Shown here piece by piece: positions 6,034 to 6,563 of a stretch of 6,563 nucleotides of DNA. The stretch is from Methylobacterium sp. (GTDB lineage: Bacteria > Pseudomonadota > Alphaproteobacteria > Rhizobiales > Beijerinckiaceae). The stretch is from contig JAJKJG010000312.1 in NCBI GenBank assembly GCA_021154065.1, positions 1 through 6,563 on the forward strand. The letters are read 5' to 3'. Below the pieces are notes generated by a model. That model worked only from the letters and a program-made list of their open reading frames with translations, ran no database searches and was not told the DNA's origin. The translations under genes and the position numbers were made by a program. How positions within the stretch are numbered: position 1 is the stretch's first letter; every line of letters begins with the position of its first letter.

Positions 6034-6563
6034 ATGGCGGATTGGTCGGACGCGGAGATCCGGAAGGTGAAGACGATGTGGCGCCACGGCGCCACCGCGA
6101 CCGAGATCGCCGACGCCCTCGGCAAGGGTTTCACCCGCGGATCGGTGCTCGGCAAGATCCATCGCCTCGGTCTCAAGAAGGCCGAAGAGCCGAAAGCGAA
6201 GGCTCGCCCGCGCGTCACCGCGACAAAGCCCACAGCCACGGGCAAGGCCCTCCCGGCGGCCAAGGTTCAGCCGAAAGCGATGGCGAAGCCGCCGGCGCCG
6301 GCGCGATCTCCTGCGCCGGTGAAACCGGCCATCGCGCGGACCGCATCGAAGTCCAAGCCGACGGGAGCCGAGGGCGTGGCAGGGAAGGCGAAGCCGGTCG
6401 TCGTCGCACGGGCGCCAGAGCCGAGCGGGCCGATGCCGATCTGGGCGCTTGGTCAATGCCAATGCCGCTGGCCGATCGGCAACCTGCTCGATCCGCCGGG
6501 CTTGTTCTGCGCCGCCGTCACGGACGGCTCGTCGTGGTGCCCGGTCCATGAACGGATGGTCTA
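6034..6563 (+). CDS. GcrA-family transcriptional regulator (3' end outside window)
   Basis: GcrA proteins act with the housekeeping sigma factor at promoters, often ones with methylated GANTC, to control cell-cycle genes in Alphaproteobacteria. The 176 visible residues show the family layout. An N-terminal helix-turn-helix DNA-binding domain starts with WSDAEIRKVKTMW (4-16) and ends with TRGSVLGKIHRLGL (34-47). A long Ala/Pro/Lys-rich linker follows (about 48-130). The C-terminal domain has CRWPIG (144-149) and further cysteines at 159 and 169 and His172, the family's Cys/His cluster. The ATG at 6034 has GGAG 7 nt upstream. Length fits the family (about 160-180), so only a few residues should be missing. 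Differences from the canonical cell-cycle GcrA, such as TRGSVLGK where TRNAVIGK is usual and a divergent segment between the cysteines, suggest that it may be a paralogue. The family assignment is firm and the role is not. Confidence 0.88.
   Translation, partial: MADWSDAEIRKVKTMWRHGATATEIADALGKGFTRGSVLGKIHRLGLKKAEEPKAKARPRVTATKPTATGKALPAAKVQPKAMAKPPAPARSPAPVKPAIARTASKSKPTGAEGVAGKAKPVVVARAPEPSGPMPIWALGQCQCRWPIGNLLDPPGLFCAAVTDGSSWCPVHERMV

Overview
The window is GC-rich DNA that reads almost entirely on the + strand. It is best explained as chromosome from an alphaproteobacterium, probably of the Rhizobiales/Hyphomicrobiales type. The pointers are a GcrA-family regulator (a family centred on Alphaproteobacteria), a promoter of the alphaproteobacterial EcfG general-stress type, and a Ku/LigD pair with LigD in the PE-ligase-polymerase order usual in Proteobacteria. 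The genus cannot be named from the sequence.

Layout. (1) Positions 1-641 hold the 3' part of an unrecognised gene with a kinase/phosphotransferase-like flavour. It overlaps by 10 nt the next gene, (2) ugd, UDP-glucose 6-dehydrogenase (632-1999, TTG start with a good RBS). (3) A 189-nt gap (2000-2188) carries a GC-rich hairpin over the ugd stop codon, an EcfG-type promoter (GGAAC-N17-CGTT at 2091-2116), three GANTC sites, a 9-bp inverted repeat that includes the -35 element, and a 12-bp palindrome. (4) A tight NHEJ (non-homologous end joining) operon follows: ku (2189-3076), a 68-aa KGG-repeat stress protein gene (3080-3286) and ligD (3293-5937). (5) A 96-nt gap precedes (6) a GcrA-family gene that runs off the right end (6034-6563).

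How the genes fit together. Ku binds and bridges broken DNA ends and recruits LigD, which trims, fills and seals them. The EcfG-type promoter and the KGG-repeat gene suggest that this repair operon belongs to the general stress response (desiccation, oxidation, stationary phase). ugd makes UDP-glucuronate for surface polysaccharide and looks like the end of a separate, upstream unit.

The main anomaly is in ligD. One base appears to be missing near 4190, ten codons after the adenylated lysine of the ligase domain. As written, the gene is two overlapping frames: the first ends at 4216, and the second stays open to 5937 with all remaining ligase and polymerase motifs intact. Restoring one base would give a normal LigD of about 881 aa, so this is either a very recent mutation or an assembly error. 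I see no wholly novel system. The stress-promoter/KGG/NHEJ arrangement and the ligD frameshift are the parts worth following up.
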